DNA of 64,000 nt from Streptomyces sp. HUAS YS2 (GTDB lineage: Bacteria; Actinomycetota; Actinomycetes; Streptomycetales; Streptomycetaceae), in the NCBI RefSeq assembly GCF_033343995.1, contig NZ_CP137573.1, positions 2,637,001 through 2,701,000 of the forward strand, given 5' to 3'. This document shows positions 35,484 through 42,930 of this stretch, one piece after another (the stretch's first letter is position 1; the number at the start of each line of letters is the position of its first letter). A program made the position numbers and the translations under genes. The notes under the pieces are model-generated. The model was not told the DNA's origin. It did no database searches and saw only the letters and a list, made by a program, of their open reading frames with translations.

Positions 35484-36533
35484 TCAGATCTGTTCGGGTG
35501 CGCTGATGCCGAGCAGGGCGAGGCCACCGGCGAGCACCGTCCCGGCGGCTTCGGCGAGCGCGAGCCGGGATCGATGGGCGGCCGAGGGTTTCTCGTCGCC
35601 GAGGGGCAGGACCGTGTGCTGGAAGGCGAGCAGCGCGTCGGCGGTGGCTTCGAGGTGCCGGGCGACCCGGTCGGGGGCGCGGAGGCGGGCGGCCGAGGCG
35701 AGGACGGCGGGGTGGTCGCGGAGCAGCCCGGTGAGCACGGGCGCGTCGACGGCCCGCGTCGGCTCGCCCTCGGTGCCGAAGCCCAGCTGCTCGGCGTTGC
35801 GGAGCAGGGCGCGGGTACGGGAGTAGGCGTACCGCACCCGGAAGAGGGGGTTGCCCTCGTGCTGGTGGAGCAGCTCGTCGGTGAGCTTGGCGTGGTCGTG
35901 CGAGGCGGCGGAGAGGAGCCCCCAGCGGGCGGCGTCGACGCCGAAGCGATCGAGGAGCTCGCGGGCGGTGTACGGCACCGGCAGCGGGGTGATGTCGGTC
36001 GGCAGATGCGACCGGGAGTGCTCGGCCTCGATCCGCACGCCGAGCAGAGCCCAGTCGGGGTCGGCGGCGTCCTCGGCGGCGGTCCGCAGGAGCACACCCT
36101 GGGAGTGGAGGAGCCGCCGGACGGCGTCGGCGGTGACGGCGGCCCGGACGTCGGAGCGGTAGCAGGGCTGGGCGATCTCGCCGGTGTCGGGCCGATGCCC
36201 GTACCGGAGTCCGTACCGCTGGATGGCCCGCACGAGGTCCTGCTGCGTGTCGAGGCGCAGGGTGAAGTTGAGGAACCCGGGCCCGGTGATGTCGATGCGG
36301 CCGAGGTCGGGGTGCGGGAGGAGCCGCTCGATGAGCAGCTCGGCGACGTGCCGCGGCGTCGCGTCGGCGGCGCGGGCGAGCACGAGCGCGACGTTGCTGG
36401 CGTAGTCCCCGCTGCCGCCGGGCCGGGTCCGCTCGACGCGGACGACCTCGGGCACGTCGACGGACAGCACACCCTCGTCAACCGCACGGCGCACGGCGCG
36501 CCGGAGGGTGAGGGAGAGGTCCGCGGGGGTCAC
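35484..36533 (-). CDS. nrtL: ArgS-related anticodon-binding protein (NrtL), non-catalytic
   Basis: The 349-residue protein corresponds to the N- and C-terminal parts of arginyl-tRNA synthetase with the catalytic Rossmann domain missing. The N-terminus (LRRAVRRAVDEGVL, GDYASNVALVLARAA, ITGPGFLNFTL) is the ArgS additional domain. The C-terminal half (NPLFRVRYAYSRTRALLRNA, LGDEKPSAAHRSRLALAEAAG) is the DALR anticodon-binding domain. I see no HIGH or KMSKS-type motif. It lies directly upstream of lysA, the place held by argS in other actinobacteria, so it looks like a duplicated and decayed synthetase kept for another role, perhaps tRNA binding. That role is unknown. Confidence 0.85.
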   Translation of the reverse strand: MTPADLSLTLRRAVRRAVDEGVLSVDVPEVVRVERTRPGGSGDYASNVALVLARAADATPRHVAELLIERLLPHPDLGRIDITGPGFLNFTLRLDTQQDLVRAIQRYGLRYGHRPDTGEIAQPCYRSDVRAAVTADAVRRLLHSQGVLLRTAAEDAADPDWALLGVRIEAEHSRSHLPTDITPLPVPYTARELLDRFGVDAARWGLLSAASHDHAKLTDELLHQHEGNPLFRVRYAYSRTRALLRNAEQLGFGTEGEPTRAVDAPVLTGLLRDHPAVLASAARLRAPDRVARHLEATADALLAFQHTVLPLGDEKPSAAHRSRLALAEAAGTVLAGGLALLGISAPEQI

Positions 36534-36655
36534 GGGACAAGCGTATGGGAGGAGGGGGGTGGGAATGCGAACGGGTTTCGCGATGCGGTCATGAGGGCCG
36601 GTCGGGATGGGCCGAACGGAGGCCGACGCCCCCGACGCGAAGGCCCGGACACGAG

Positions 36656-36828
36656 CTCACGCACGGGACGGGCCCGGTACGACTCACGCACGGGACGGGC
36701 TCGTACGGCTCACGCACGGGCTCACGCACAGGACGGTCTCGGTACGGCTCACGCACGGGATGGTCTCGGTACGGCTCACGCACGGGACGAACTCACGCAG
36801 GGGCGCAGCTACGGGCTCACGTACGGGG
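36656..36828. repeat. Degenerate ~27-bp tandem repeat at the 3' end of the response regulator gene
   Basis: CTCACGCACGGG recurs about eight times with variations between 36656 and 36828, usually followed by ACGG and then TCGGTACGG. The last member (CTCACGTACGGGG, 36816-36828) contains the stop codon of the response regulator. The array fills most of the 283-bp gap before nrtL, in which I see no gene. Confidence 0.88.
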
Positions 36829-37284
36829 AGTGCCGGCCCGCCCGGCCCCGCGTCTGCTGCCGTCGACGGACGGCGGCCCCTCCGTTTCCTGCGACGGCCC
36901 CTGCCGCCGCCCCCCGTGCACGAGCTGCCGCACGACGCGCACGAGCTCGGCAGGCTCGAAGGGCTTGGCGAGAAACGCGTCGACACCCGCGGCGAACCCG
37001 CTCTCGACCTCGTACGGAGTGCAGGCACTGATGATGGCGACGGGCACCCCGCTGGTCTGCGGATCGTCCCGCAGCCGCGCAGCGGTCCGCAGCCCGTCGA
37101 GCCGCGGCATGACGACGTCGAGAGTGACGACATCAGGACATACCTGATGCACCACATCAAGACACTCGGCACCATCGGCCGCGGTCACCACCTCGAACCC
37201 CTCGAGCTCGAGATTGACCCTGATCAACTGACGGATCACCCGGTTGTCATCGACAACGAGCACTCGCCCGGACACGCCTGACAC
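36817..37284 (-). CDS. Single-domain response regulator (CheY-like)
   Basis: The 155-residue protein consists of a receiver domain with no DNA-binding output. The acidic pair is VVDDNR, the phosphoacceptor is Asp56 in VVTLDVVMP, then IISACTP (Ser in place of the switch Thr) and FLAKPFEPAEL with the conserved Lys. The last 30 residues are Arg/Gly/Pro-rich and probably disordered. Starts at 37284 and 37275 (both GTG) are possible. No kinase gene is adjacent, so it is an orphan. It may act through protein contacts in a phosphorelay. Confidence 0.9.
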   Translation of the reverse strand: MSGVSGRVLVVDDNRVIRQLIRVNLELEGFEVVTAADGAECLDVVHQVCPDVVTLDVVMPRLDGLRTAARLRDDPQTSGVPVAIISACTPYEVESGFAAGVDAFLAKPFEPAELVRVVRQLVHGGRRQGPSQETEGPPSVDGSRRGAGRAGTPRT

Positions 37285-37383
37285 AACTCGAGAGTAGGCG
37301 TCCGGTCACGGCTGCGTCCCGGTTTTCCCCACTTCCGACCCGTGCGGGGGAACGAGGGGTCGGTGACGCCCCGGAAATACCTG

Positions 37384-37414
37384 TTCACAGCCACCCCTCG
37401 GAGCCTGGTAGGGT
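37384..37414 (+). promoter_or_regulatory. Probable promoter of tRNA-Arg
   Basis: TTCACA at 37384-37389 and TAGGGT at 37409-37414 are separated by 19 bp and lie about 29 bp upstream of the tRNA, the usual arrangement for a vegetative tRNA promoter in Streptomyces. The spacing is slightly long. Confidence 0.5.
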
Positions 37415-37442
37415 TCTACCCGTCGCCGCCGAACGCGGCAAC

Positions 37443-37514
37443 GCCCCCGTAGCTCAGGGGATAGAGCAACGGCCTCCGGAGCCGTGTGCGCAGGTTCGAA
37501 TCCTGCCGGGGGCA
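37443..37514 (+). tRNA. tRNA-Arg (anticodon CCG)
   Basis: The 72-base sequence folds into a full cloverleaf. The acceptor stem is GCCCCCG / CGGGGGC with discriminator A. The D arm is GCTC-GAGC and the anticodon arm ACGGC-CTCCGGA-GCCGT, giving anticodon CCG for CGG codons. The T arm is GCAGG-TTCGAAT-CCTGC. CCA is not encoded. A strong terminator follows. Its 3' end borders the accessory patch that extends to about 41.5 kb. Confidence 0.97.
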
Positions 37515-37532
37515 CTTCGCAGGAAGTGCCTA

Positions 37533-37572
37533 AAGACCCCGCCATCAGCGAGAACGCTGAGGACGGGGTCTT
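37533..37572 (+). terminator. Terminator downstream of tRNA-Arg
   Basis: AAGACCCCG (37533-37541) pairs with CGGGGTCTT (37564-37572), and an inner TCAGCG / CGCTGA stem extends the hairpin. TTGTC follows. A smaller GCACTT / AAGTGC hairpin (about 37512-37529) precedes it. Confidence 0.85.
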
Positions 37573-37659
37573 GTCGTATGTGCAGCCGTATGTCGAGGCC
37601 TGCGGACGAGGCGTGGACGGGATCTTGGCGCAACGCCCAAGGTGGGAACGGCAAAGCGA

Positions 37660-37835
37660 CAGGAACGGTCCAGTAGACCGAGTGCACCGTGCTGACGGTC
37701 GCGGTTGACCCATTTCGACGCGCACGCGCGGGAGATGCCCATCTCGGCCGCCACGTGGGCGATCGCAGCGGTGCCGGCAACGCTGCACGAGTCGCAGCCG
37801 CCCCTCGGGGGCAGCGGAGCATTGCGGTGAAGCAC
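37660..37835 (-). pseudogene. IS481-family transposase remnant (N-terminal HTH fragment, frameshifted)
   Basis: Three pieces in two reading frames line up with the start of IS481-type transposases. They are MLHRNAPL in one frame, PEGRLRLVQRC in another, and IAHVAAEMGISRACASKWVNR back in the first, ending at GLLDRS. At least two compensating indels are therefore needed, and the DDE catalytic part is absent. It lies about 90 bp beyond the tRNA terminator. It is a dead insertion-sequence scar, not a gene, and marks the region as a site of past insertion. The 329-bp gap 37515-37843 otherwise holds only the tRNA terminator. Confidence 0.75.
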
Positions 37836-37843
37836 CGGCGTTC

Positions 37844-38860
37844 CTAACGCCAGGGGTCGAGGGCGAGCTTGCCCCGGGTCTGGCCCGCTTCGAGTTGCTC
37901 CAGCACCTTGGCCCCCTCGGCCAGGGGGTGAACCTGGGGGGTGCCGGGCGGGTACGTGCCGTGGGCGATGAGGGCCTCGATCTCGACGAGCAACGACTGG
38001 TAGAGGGACGGGGCCGCGACCGCCAGTGCACCGATGTGCAGCCCCTTGACCTGGACCTGGTGGGTGAAGACCAGGTCGTGCGTGGTCAGGGTGGCGTCGC
38101 CGGAAGCGGCACCGAACACGACGATGCGTCCGGTGAAGGGTTTGGTGACCGACAGGCTGATCTTGAACGTGGCCTGTCCCACTGACTCCAGGACCAGATC
38201 GACACCGCCGGTCAGGCGGGTGATCTCCTCTGCGAGATCCGGGCGTCGGCTGTCCAGGACCTCGTCGGCGCCGAGCGCTTTGACGGTGTCGTGCTTCGCT
38301 GGTGACGCCGTGGCGATCACGCGGGCACCGTAGTGGCGGGCGAGGCGGACGGCGGCCTGCCCCACGCCTCCGGCCGCGGCATGGACGAGGACTGTCTCAC
38401 CCGTCTTGATCTCGCCCAGCGGCTTCAGTGCAGCCAAGGCGGTGGCCCAGTTCAGCACCAGGCCGAGGGCTGCGGCGTCGCTCCAGCCGGACGGCACGGG
38501 CAGCACGCCCGCGGCCGGCATCGTCATGTACTGCGCGAAGGCTCCCGGGCCGGCGCCGACGACGTGGGTGCCGAGGCGCAGCGGACTCTCGACCTCCAGG
38601 CCGACCCCCACGATCTCGCCTGCGGCCTCGAAGCCCGCCACATAGGGTGCCTGCGGGCCTCCTCCATAAGTTCCATGGGCCTGCATGACGTCTGCGAAGT
38701 TGACCCCGGCGGCGCCGACACGGATCAGGTACTCGCCGGGCCCCGGGGTGGGGCGGCGGTGATCGGTCGTGAGGGTCAGGTCCTTCGGTCCCCGATGCGA
38801 CCGCTGGACCAGTGCTCGTACCGTCTGCTCAGCGGTGTGCTGCTGCTCGTTGATCTCCAT
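37844..38860 (-). CDS. NADPH:quinone oxidoreductase-like protein (zinc-independent MDR family)
   Basis: This 338-residue medium-chain reductase starts at the ATG at 38860 (MEINEQQHT). It has the quinone-oxidoreductase features: GAAGVNFADVMQAHGTYGG near the N-terminus, VLVHAAAGGVGQAAVRLA as the NADPH loop, and no structural-zinc cysteine cluster. It probably reduces quinones or enones with NADPH, protecting against electrophiles. The upstream MerR regulator and the operator between them suggest induced expression. A GTG or upstream start near 38884 would overlap the operator and is disfavoured. Confidence 0.9.
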   Translation of the reverse strand: MEINEQQHTAEQTVRALVQRSHRGPKDLTLTTDHRRPTPGPGEYLIRVGAAGVNFADVMQAHGTYGGGPQAPYVAGFEAAGEIVGVGLEVESPLRLGTHVVGAGPGAFAQYMTMPAAGVLPVPSGWSDAAALGLVLNWATALAALKPLGEIKTGETVLVHAAAGGVGQAAVRLARHYGARVIATASPAKHDTVKALGADEVLDSRRPDLAEEITRLTGGVDLVLESVGQATFKISLSVTKPFTGRIVVFGAASGDATLTTHDLVFTHQVQVKGLHIGALAVAAPSLYQSLLVEIEALIAHGTYPPGTPQVHPLAEGAKVLEQLEAGQTRGKLALDPWR

Positions 38861-38879
38861 GCACCGAACGTAGGAGTCT

Positions 38880-38897
38880 GACACTTACGTCAAGGTC
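38880..38897 (-). promoter_or_regulatory. Probable MerR operator upstream of the oxidoreductase
   Basis: GACACTTACGTCAAGGTC is an imperfect 18-bp palindrome placed between the merR stop (38907) and the oxidoreductase start (38860). On the coding strand TTGACC and TACGTT flank it at 21 bp, the over-long spacing that MerR-type activators correct by DNA distortion. Confidence 0.6.
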
Positions 38898-38906
38898 AAG
38901 TGGCAG

Positions 38907-39272
38907 CTATAGATCAGCACGGCGGGCCTCTCGCAGGTAGGTGTCGAGTGCCGCCTGCTGATCGCTGAGAACGGCGATGCGAGCAGCGAGCCGATCGCGA
39001 TAGCTCTGCACCTCGTGCAGAAACTCCGCGCACACTGCGTCGGTGCCGGCTTCGGAACCGTCAGTGAGGCGGGGCAGGAGCTCCCTGATCAACCGCACGG
39101 GCAGCCCAGACTCCAGCAGCGAGCGGATGACGAGCACCCGGTCGATCGTGGACTGGCAGTAGTCGCGGAACCCATTGCTGAAACGGCCAGGGACGATCAA
39201 GCCCTCATCCTCGTAGTGCCGCAACGATCTCGCACTCACGCCGCTGACTCTGGAAGCTTCGCTGATCTTCAT
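38907..39272 (-). CDS. MerR-family transcriptional regulator
   Basis: The 121-residue protein starts at the ATG at 39272 (MKISEASRVSGVSARSLRHY). The winged helix-turn-helix occupies residues 1-70 (RHYEDEGLIVPGRFSNGFRDY). The C-terminal dimerisation coiled coil runs to the end. It carries no Cys/His effector cluster, so a metal sensor is unlikely; it belongs with small MerR proteins that control adjacent oxidoreductases. It is transcribed in the same direction as the oxidoreductase, 46 bp upstream. Confidence 0.9.
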   Translation of the reverse strand: MKISEASRVSGVSARSLRHYEDEGLIVPGRFSNGFRDYCQSTIDRVLVIRSLLESGLPVRLIRELLPRLTDGSEAGTDAVCAEFLHEVQSYRDRLAARIAVLSDQQAALDTYLREARRADL

Positions 39273-39379
39273 ACCTGGAGGCAACGTCCAGGAACACCAC
39301 GATCTTCCAGCACCATCGCTACAACGAAGAGAAGACCTGCCCAAGCGTCAACAACCTCATGTCCCGCAACAACTAACGG

Positions 39380-39529
39380 CTATCTGCCGCCCGCGCGTCT
39401 GCACCGCCCGAATACCAATGCTCCAACCCTGCGACTCGGCGTGAAAGCGTCTGACGGGTGGTTCCAGTCGGTTGCCGGGAGGCAATAGACGACACCATCG
39501 CGCCAGATGGGGTCCTTGGCGCTGATCAT
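39380..39529 (-). CDS. Possible small protein of 49 residues, coupled to the lipoprotein gene
   Basis: An ATG at 39529 overlaps the lipoprotein stop as ATGA, the usual sign of translational coupling. It opens a 49-codon frame (MISAKDPIWRDGVVYCLPAT then DWNHPSDAF and a basic end) that stops at 39380. I do not recognise the sequence. Evidence is limited to the overlap and a reasonable amino-acid mix, so it may be a chance frame or the decayed start of a longer gene. The remaining bases 39273-39379 show no gene. Confidence 0.3.
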   Translation of the reverse strand: MISAKDPIWRDGVVYCLPATDWNHPSDAFTPSRRVGALVFGRCRRAGGR

Positions 39530-39966
39530 AGGTCGCAGGAAATCTCAGCCAACCATTCCGGGGTGTAGCACTCGGCGAACGACCATTCCTGGTCCGAGTA
39601 GTGATCGTCTGTGCTGTCGGTGTACACCTCAAGCCTGCCTTGCGGCGTCAAGCGGTAGTACTCGCGAATCGGGTCACCCTCCACGGTGGGACAGGTCACC
39701 TTCAGTTCCGCGCTCTCGCCGTTCTTGAGGGCTCGCTGAAGGCAGACGATTTCCCGCGCCGCCTGTTTCTGCATCTCCTCACGCTGATCCAGGCTCACCT
39801 CGCCACAACTTGAAAACTCGGTTCTAGACTCCCAGCGTTCCTTGACCGGATCGTTCAGCATGCCGCAACCGGCAGCCAGCAAGGACGTCAGCGCTACCGC
39901 GACGAGCCGCGCGCGAATCGAAACAGCCGCCCCGCAGCGAGGACGGGCCCTGCCTTGAGCTATCAC
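39526..39966 (-). CDS. Putative secreted lipoprotein of unknown function
   Basis: This is a 146-residue protein. A basic N-terminus and hydrophobic stretch (LVAVALTSLLAAGC) end in a clear lipobox, with the lipidated Cys at about residue 34. The mature part is small and acidic and has four further cysteines (SSCGEVS, EIVCLQ, VTCPTV, ECYTP), possibly disulphide-linked. The GTG start at 39966 follows GGAAGGGGG. The function is not recognised. Base composition is visibly lower in GC than in flanking core genes, consistent with the accessory patch. Confidence 0.65.
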   Translation of the reverse strand: MIAQGRARPRCGAAVSIRARLVAVALTSLLAAGCGMLNDPVKERWESRTEFSSCGEVSLDQREEMQKQAAREIVCLQRALKNGESAELKVTCPTVEGDPIREYYRLTPQGRLEVYTDSTDDHYSDQEWSFAECYTPEWLAEISCDL

Positions 39967-40029
39967 GCCGCCCCCTTCCTGAAGTCCACAGCCGACCAGA
40001 GCAACAGTCCCTCGGACGTTTCTGAGGCC

Positions 40030-40893
40030 TCAGGGAAGCATGTCTCCCCGGTTCACGCAGGTGTACGAGCCGTCGTCATTGCGCCCCACGCTGTCGTACG
40101 ACCAGCAGTGGAGCGCCGGCGCGAGCGTCCACATCCGCAGTGCCATGAGGGCACCGATGCAAGCGACAGCAGCCCATCCCCCGTAGGACCGCCAGCCAGA
40201 GAGCGCCAGTCCGCCGATGCCCACCAGGGCTGCGAACACCTGCATGTAGACGATCAGCGGTCCCCTGTTCTCCCGCAGCCCGGGAAACGACTCCATCTCG
40301 ATGGTCCCCCCGAAGCTGAACAACACCACGAGTAGGGCAAAGGCGAAAACGAGGGCGGCCACGCAACCACGGGCTGCGCGCGCGTACGGCTCGGTCGTGC
40401 GCTCGCCCCGCTTGTCAGAGTGCTCCTCGTCCACGGCACCTCTTCCGCCACTCTGGATCAACTCCAGCGCCATCGTCTTGGCAGGACCGGACTGCAGGGC
40501 ATGTACCTCCCTCTCCACCGGCTCCGTCGCGGCTTGGACGACGTAACCACCGCCGAATACGGTCAGTAGCAGGGCGGAGACCATCACGCTCGCGCGATCG
40601 CTCAGCAGCAACTGCGTACCAAGGGACATCGTCGTCACTGCTGCCGCCCATAGGGCAGTGATGGCCGCCACCACGAGGACGAACGCCCCGGCCTTCTTCC
40701 TGGCGGCCACCGGCCTGCTGGTGACAGGGGTCGTAAGAGAGAAGCCAACAGACAGTGTTCCGGGTAGGTGGAGCAGAATCGCCGCGCCCAGAGCCACGAG
40801 CACACCTGCCGCAAGGGCCGCCCACGGCTTTACCTCATCGCTGTACGGGGCGATGGCGCAGCCGCTTGAGGAGGTCGACCTGCTCTGGTTCAA
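40030..40893 (-). CDS. Membrane protein of unknown function
   Basis: The protein has about 287 residues and several hydrophobic segments: ALAAGVLVALGAAILLHLPG, GAFVLVVAAITALWAAAV, VMVSALLLTVFGGGYVV, GCVAALVFAFALLVVLFSFGG, VYMQVFAALVGIGGLALSGW and WAAVACIGALMALRMW. The start is uncertain. No ATG or GTG fits well, and I chose the TTG at 40893 because GGAG lies upstream. The open frame further upstream is a shadow of the Beta-family gene, which this start overlaps by about 59 bases. The function is not recognised. Confidence 0.6.
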   Translation of the reverse strand: MNQSRSTSSSGCAIAPYSDEVKPWAALAAGVLVALGAAILLHLPGTLSVGFSLTTPVTSRPVAARKKAGAFVLVVAAITALWAAAVTTMSLGTQLLLSDRASVMVSALLLTVFGGGYVVQAATEPVEREVHALQSGPAKTMALELIQSGGRGAVDEEHSDKRGERTTEPYARAARGCVAALVFAFALLVVLFSFGGTIEMESFPGLRENRGPLIVYMQVFAALVGIGGLALSGWRSYGGWAAVACIGALMALRMWTLAPALHCWSYDSVGRNDDGSYTCVNRGDMLP

Positions 40894-41482
40894 GGCGTAG
40901 CACTCCGAGGAGTCCGCGGATCTGTGAGTGATTCGGAAAGCACGGAGGCGAGTCGGCGGTAACAGAGACGCGTAGGCAGGCCCCGTGCTGATGCGCGTTG
41001 ATCGCGCGTGCTGCCTCAGCCAGGACCTCATCTTTGTCCGTGTGCCGGACCACCGGGGACATGGCAACGCCCCGGAGGCCCAGGGACTCGCTGAGGCGGG
41101 CCATGGGGCCGCCGGCATCGCCCGCGAGGACTTGCGCTGACGGCAGGGCGCCGCTGTCGACGGTGAGAACCGTGCCTTGGGGCACGGCGTCCATCGCGCG
41201 GTCGCAGAAGGTCTCCAGAACATCCCGGACGTCCGGGTCCGGGACCAACTCCATGACAGGGCGGATGCTGGAGCGGACAGCCGGCGTGACGTGCTCGAGG
41301 GCCGAGAACTCCCCCGCTTTGCCCTTGAGTATCGGAACATAAGCCAACGGATCCCCCAGCGCACTCCGCATCAAGCCAATGGTGTCGCGCTCACTCCCAT
41401 CAGAGTGTGACGAGAACCAGCCGTGCCGGGTAAGGGCACGAATCAGCCGCACGGCGGGTTCGGGAATGCCGTGCTTCGGCAA
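40835..41482 (-). CDS. Truncated Beta-family (phage/plasmid-type) protein
   Basis: The 215-residue protein has the opening of the Beta_protein family: AYVPILKGKAGEFSALEHVT, then RPVMELVPDPDVRDVLETF and TVLTVDSGALP. Family members are usually about 350 residues long and occur in prophages and mobile regions with poorly known roles. Here the protein stops soon after VDLLKRL, so the C-terminal half is missing. The start is also unclear: the TTG at 41482 adds about 37 residues ahead of the conserved domain, and the ATG at 41371 (MRSALGDPLAYVP) is an alternative. It is probably a decayed accessory gene. Confidence 0.55.
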   Translation of the reverse strand: MPKHGIPEPAVRLIRALTRHGWFSSHSDGSERDTIGLMRSALGDPLAYVPILKGKAGEFSALEHVTPAVRSSIRPVMELVPDPDVRDVLETFCDRAMDAVPQGTVLTVDSGALPSAQVLAGDAGGPMARLSESLGLRGVAMSPVVRHTDKDEVLAEAARAINAHQHGACLRVSVTADSPPCFPNHSQIRGLLGVLRLEPEQVDLLKRLRHRPVQR

Positions 41483-41493
41483 GGGGTGTGGAG

Positions 41494-42168
41494 TCAGGTG
41501 GGGAAGCCGGGTTCTGCGTGGTTGGTTTCGTAGGCGATGATGGCCAGTTGGGTGCGGTCTCTGGCTTGGAGTTTGGTCAGGAGGGTGCTGACGTGGGTTT
41601 TTACCGTCGGCAGGGTGATCTGGAGGGTTGCCGCGATTTCTGCGTTCGAGAGGCCGTTGGCTATCTGGACCAGGACCTCGGTCTCGCGGGTCGTGAGGCC
41701 CGGTAGGGGGGTTGGTCGGGGGCGGGGAGTGGGGGGCGGGGTGAGGGTGGATATCAGGCGGGTTGTGGTGGTGGCGGCCAGGACCGATTCGCCGGCGGCG
41801 ACGATGCGGATGCCGGTGATCAGTTCGTTCGGGGTGGCGTCCTTCAGGAGGAAGCCGCTCGCGCCGGCGCGGAGCGCCGGGTAGGCGTACTCGTCCGTGT
41901 CGAACATCGTCAGGGCGAGGACGCGGACCCCCCGGAGGGTCTCGTCGGCGCGGATCGCGCGGGTCGCCTCGATGCCGTCCATGACGGGCATGCGGAGGTC
42001 CATCAGGACCACGTCCGGTCGCAGGGTGCGGGCCAACTCCACGGTCCTCGCGCCGTCTTCCGCCTCTCCCACCACCGTCATCCCCGGTGTCGCGTCGATG
42101 AGGACGCGGAAGCTACCGCGGAGCAGCGCCTGATCGTCTGCGATCAGTACCCGGACCGGTTCGGTCAT
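41494..42168 (-). CDS. NarL/LuxR-family response regulator of the HK-ABC operon
   Basis: This is a 224-residue regulator. The receiver has the acidic pair D11/D12, Asp57 in VVLMDLRMP, Thr in LALTMFD and Lys in GFLLKD. A Thr/Pro/Arg-rich linker (TPPPTPRPRPTPLPG) leads to the LuxR helix-turn-helix (LTTRETEVLVQIANGLSNAE to TVKTHVSTLLTKLQARDR). It is the last gene of a minus-strand operon of kinase (43988-45361), ATPase, permease and this regulator, with 9 bp to the permease. It probably activates the operon in response to the compound that the transporter handles. Confidence 0.95.
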   Translation of the reverse strand: MTEPVRVLIADDQALLRGSFRVLIDATPGMTVVGEAEDGARTVELARTLRPDVVLMDLRMPVMDGIEATRAIRADETLRGVRVLALTMFDTDEYAYPALRAGASGFLLKDATPNELITGIRIVAAGESVLAATTTTRLISTLTPPPTPRPRPTPLPGLTTRETEVLVQIANGLSNAEIAATLQITLPTVKTHVSTLLTKLQARDRTQLAIIAYETNHAEPGFPT

Positions 42169-42177
42169 TCCGCGATC

Positions 42178-42930
42178 CTATTCCCAGCGGCTGTGGCGCA
42201 CGTAGCCGCAGGCGAGGGCCGCGGCCGTCCAGGTCACGAGGACCGCGAGGCCGGTCGGGGCGTCCGACGAGGCGACCGTCAGCAGTTCCGCGCCCGCGCG
42301 GTCGGGGAAGTAGCGGACCAGGTCCTTCGTCGCGCCCAGGAGGGAGAGCAGGTGGGTGCCCACCAGGACCATCGGGAGCAGGATCGCCAGCGGGACGACC
42401 GCGTTGCGGGCGGTCATCGCGATGCCCGCCGCGAACAGGGCCATCAGCGTCAGGTAGACGACCGCTCCCGCCAGGGCGCCCGGGACGCCCGGGGCGTCGA
42501 TCGGGGCGCCGTGGGGGCCCAGGGCCCGTTGGGTCGTCAGGTACGAGAGCGCCGTCACCGGGGCCGCCACCGCGATCGTCGCCGCGCCGGTGACCAGCGT
42601 CTTCGCCGCGAAGAGCCGGCCGCGACGGGGGACGGCGAGCAGTGAGACGCGCATCAGGCCACCCGAGCCGTACTCACCCGCCACCATCAGGACGCCGAAG
42701 GCGATCAGTGCCGGCTGGCCGTAGAGGACGGCGTCGAAGCCCGCCTGTTCGGGTGTGAAGTCCGCGCGGAGCAGCGGGCTCTCCGACTCGATCGCGGCCC
42801 TCGTCGACCGGCCCGCCAGCGCCGCCAGCAGCACGCTCACGACGGCGAAGAGCAGCAGCGTCACCCATGTGCCGCGGACGCAGCGCAGCTTGGTCCATTC
42901 GCCGCGCACCGCCGCCCAGGTCTCGGTCAT
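42178..42930 (-). CDS. ABC transporter permease (ABC-2 type)
   Basis: The 250-residue membrane protein starts at the ATG at 42930, which overlaps the stop of the ATPase gene by four bases. The N-terminus (MTETWAAVRGEWTKLRCVRG) is typical of permeases in which a cytosolic helix precedes the first membrane span. About six spans follow, with an extracytoplasmic loop after the first. It forms a transporter with the adjacent ATPase. Its linkage to a two-component system suggests resistance to, or sensing of, an envelope-active compound. Confidence 0.92.
   Translation of the reverse strand: MTETWAAVRGEWTKLRCVRGTWVTLLLFAVVSVLLAALAGRSTRAAIESESPLLRADFTPEQAGFDAVLYGQPALIAFGVLMVAGEYGSGGLMRVSLLAVPRRGRLFAAKTLVTGAATIAVAAPVTALSYLTTQRALGPHGAPIDAPGVPGALAGAVVYLTLMALFAAGIAMTARNAVVPLAILLPMVLVGTHLLSLLGATKDLVRYFPDRAGAELLTVASSDAPTGLAVLVTWTAAALACGYVRHSRWE

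Noticed and set aside
36656-36828. CRISPR or regulatory iteron array
   Set aside because: Repeat spacing is irregular, units are degenerate and no spacers or replication gene are present. It fits a minisatellite at a gene end.
40894-41364. N-terminal extension of the membrane protein
   Set aside because: This part is a shadow of the Beta-family gene in another frame (Ser/Arg-rich), without conserved features.
37443-41493. Intact integrative element at tRNA-Arg
   Set aside because: No integrase, replication or transfer gene and no duplicated tRNA 3' end were found, so only an accessory patch is claimed.
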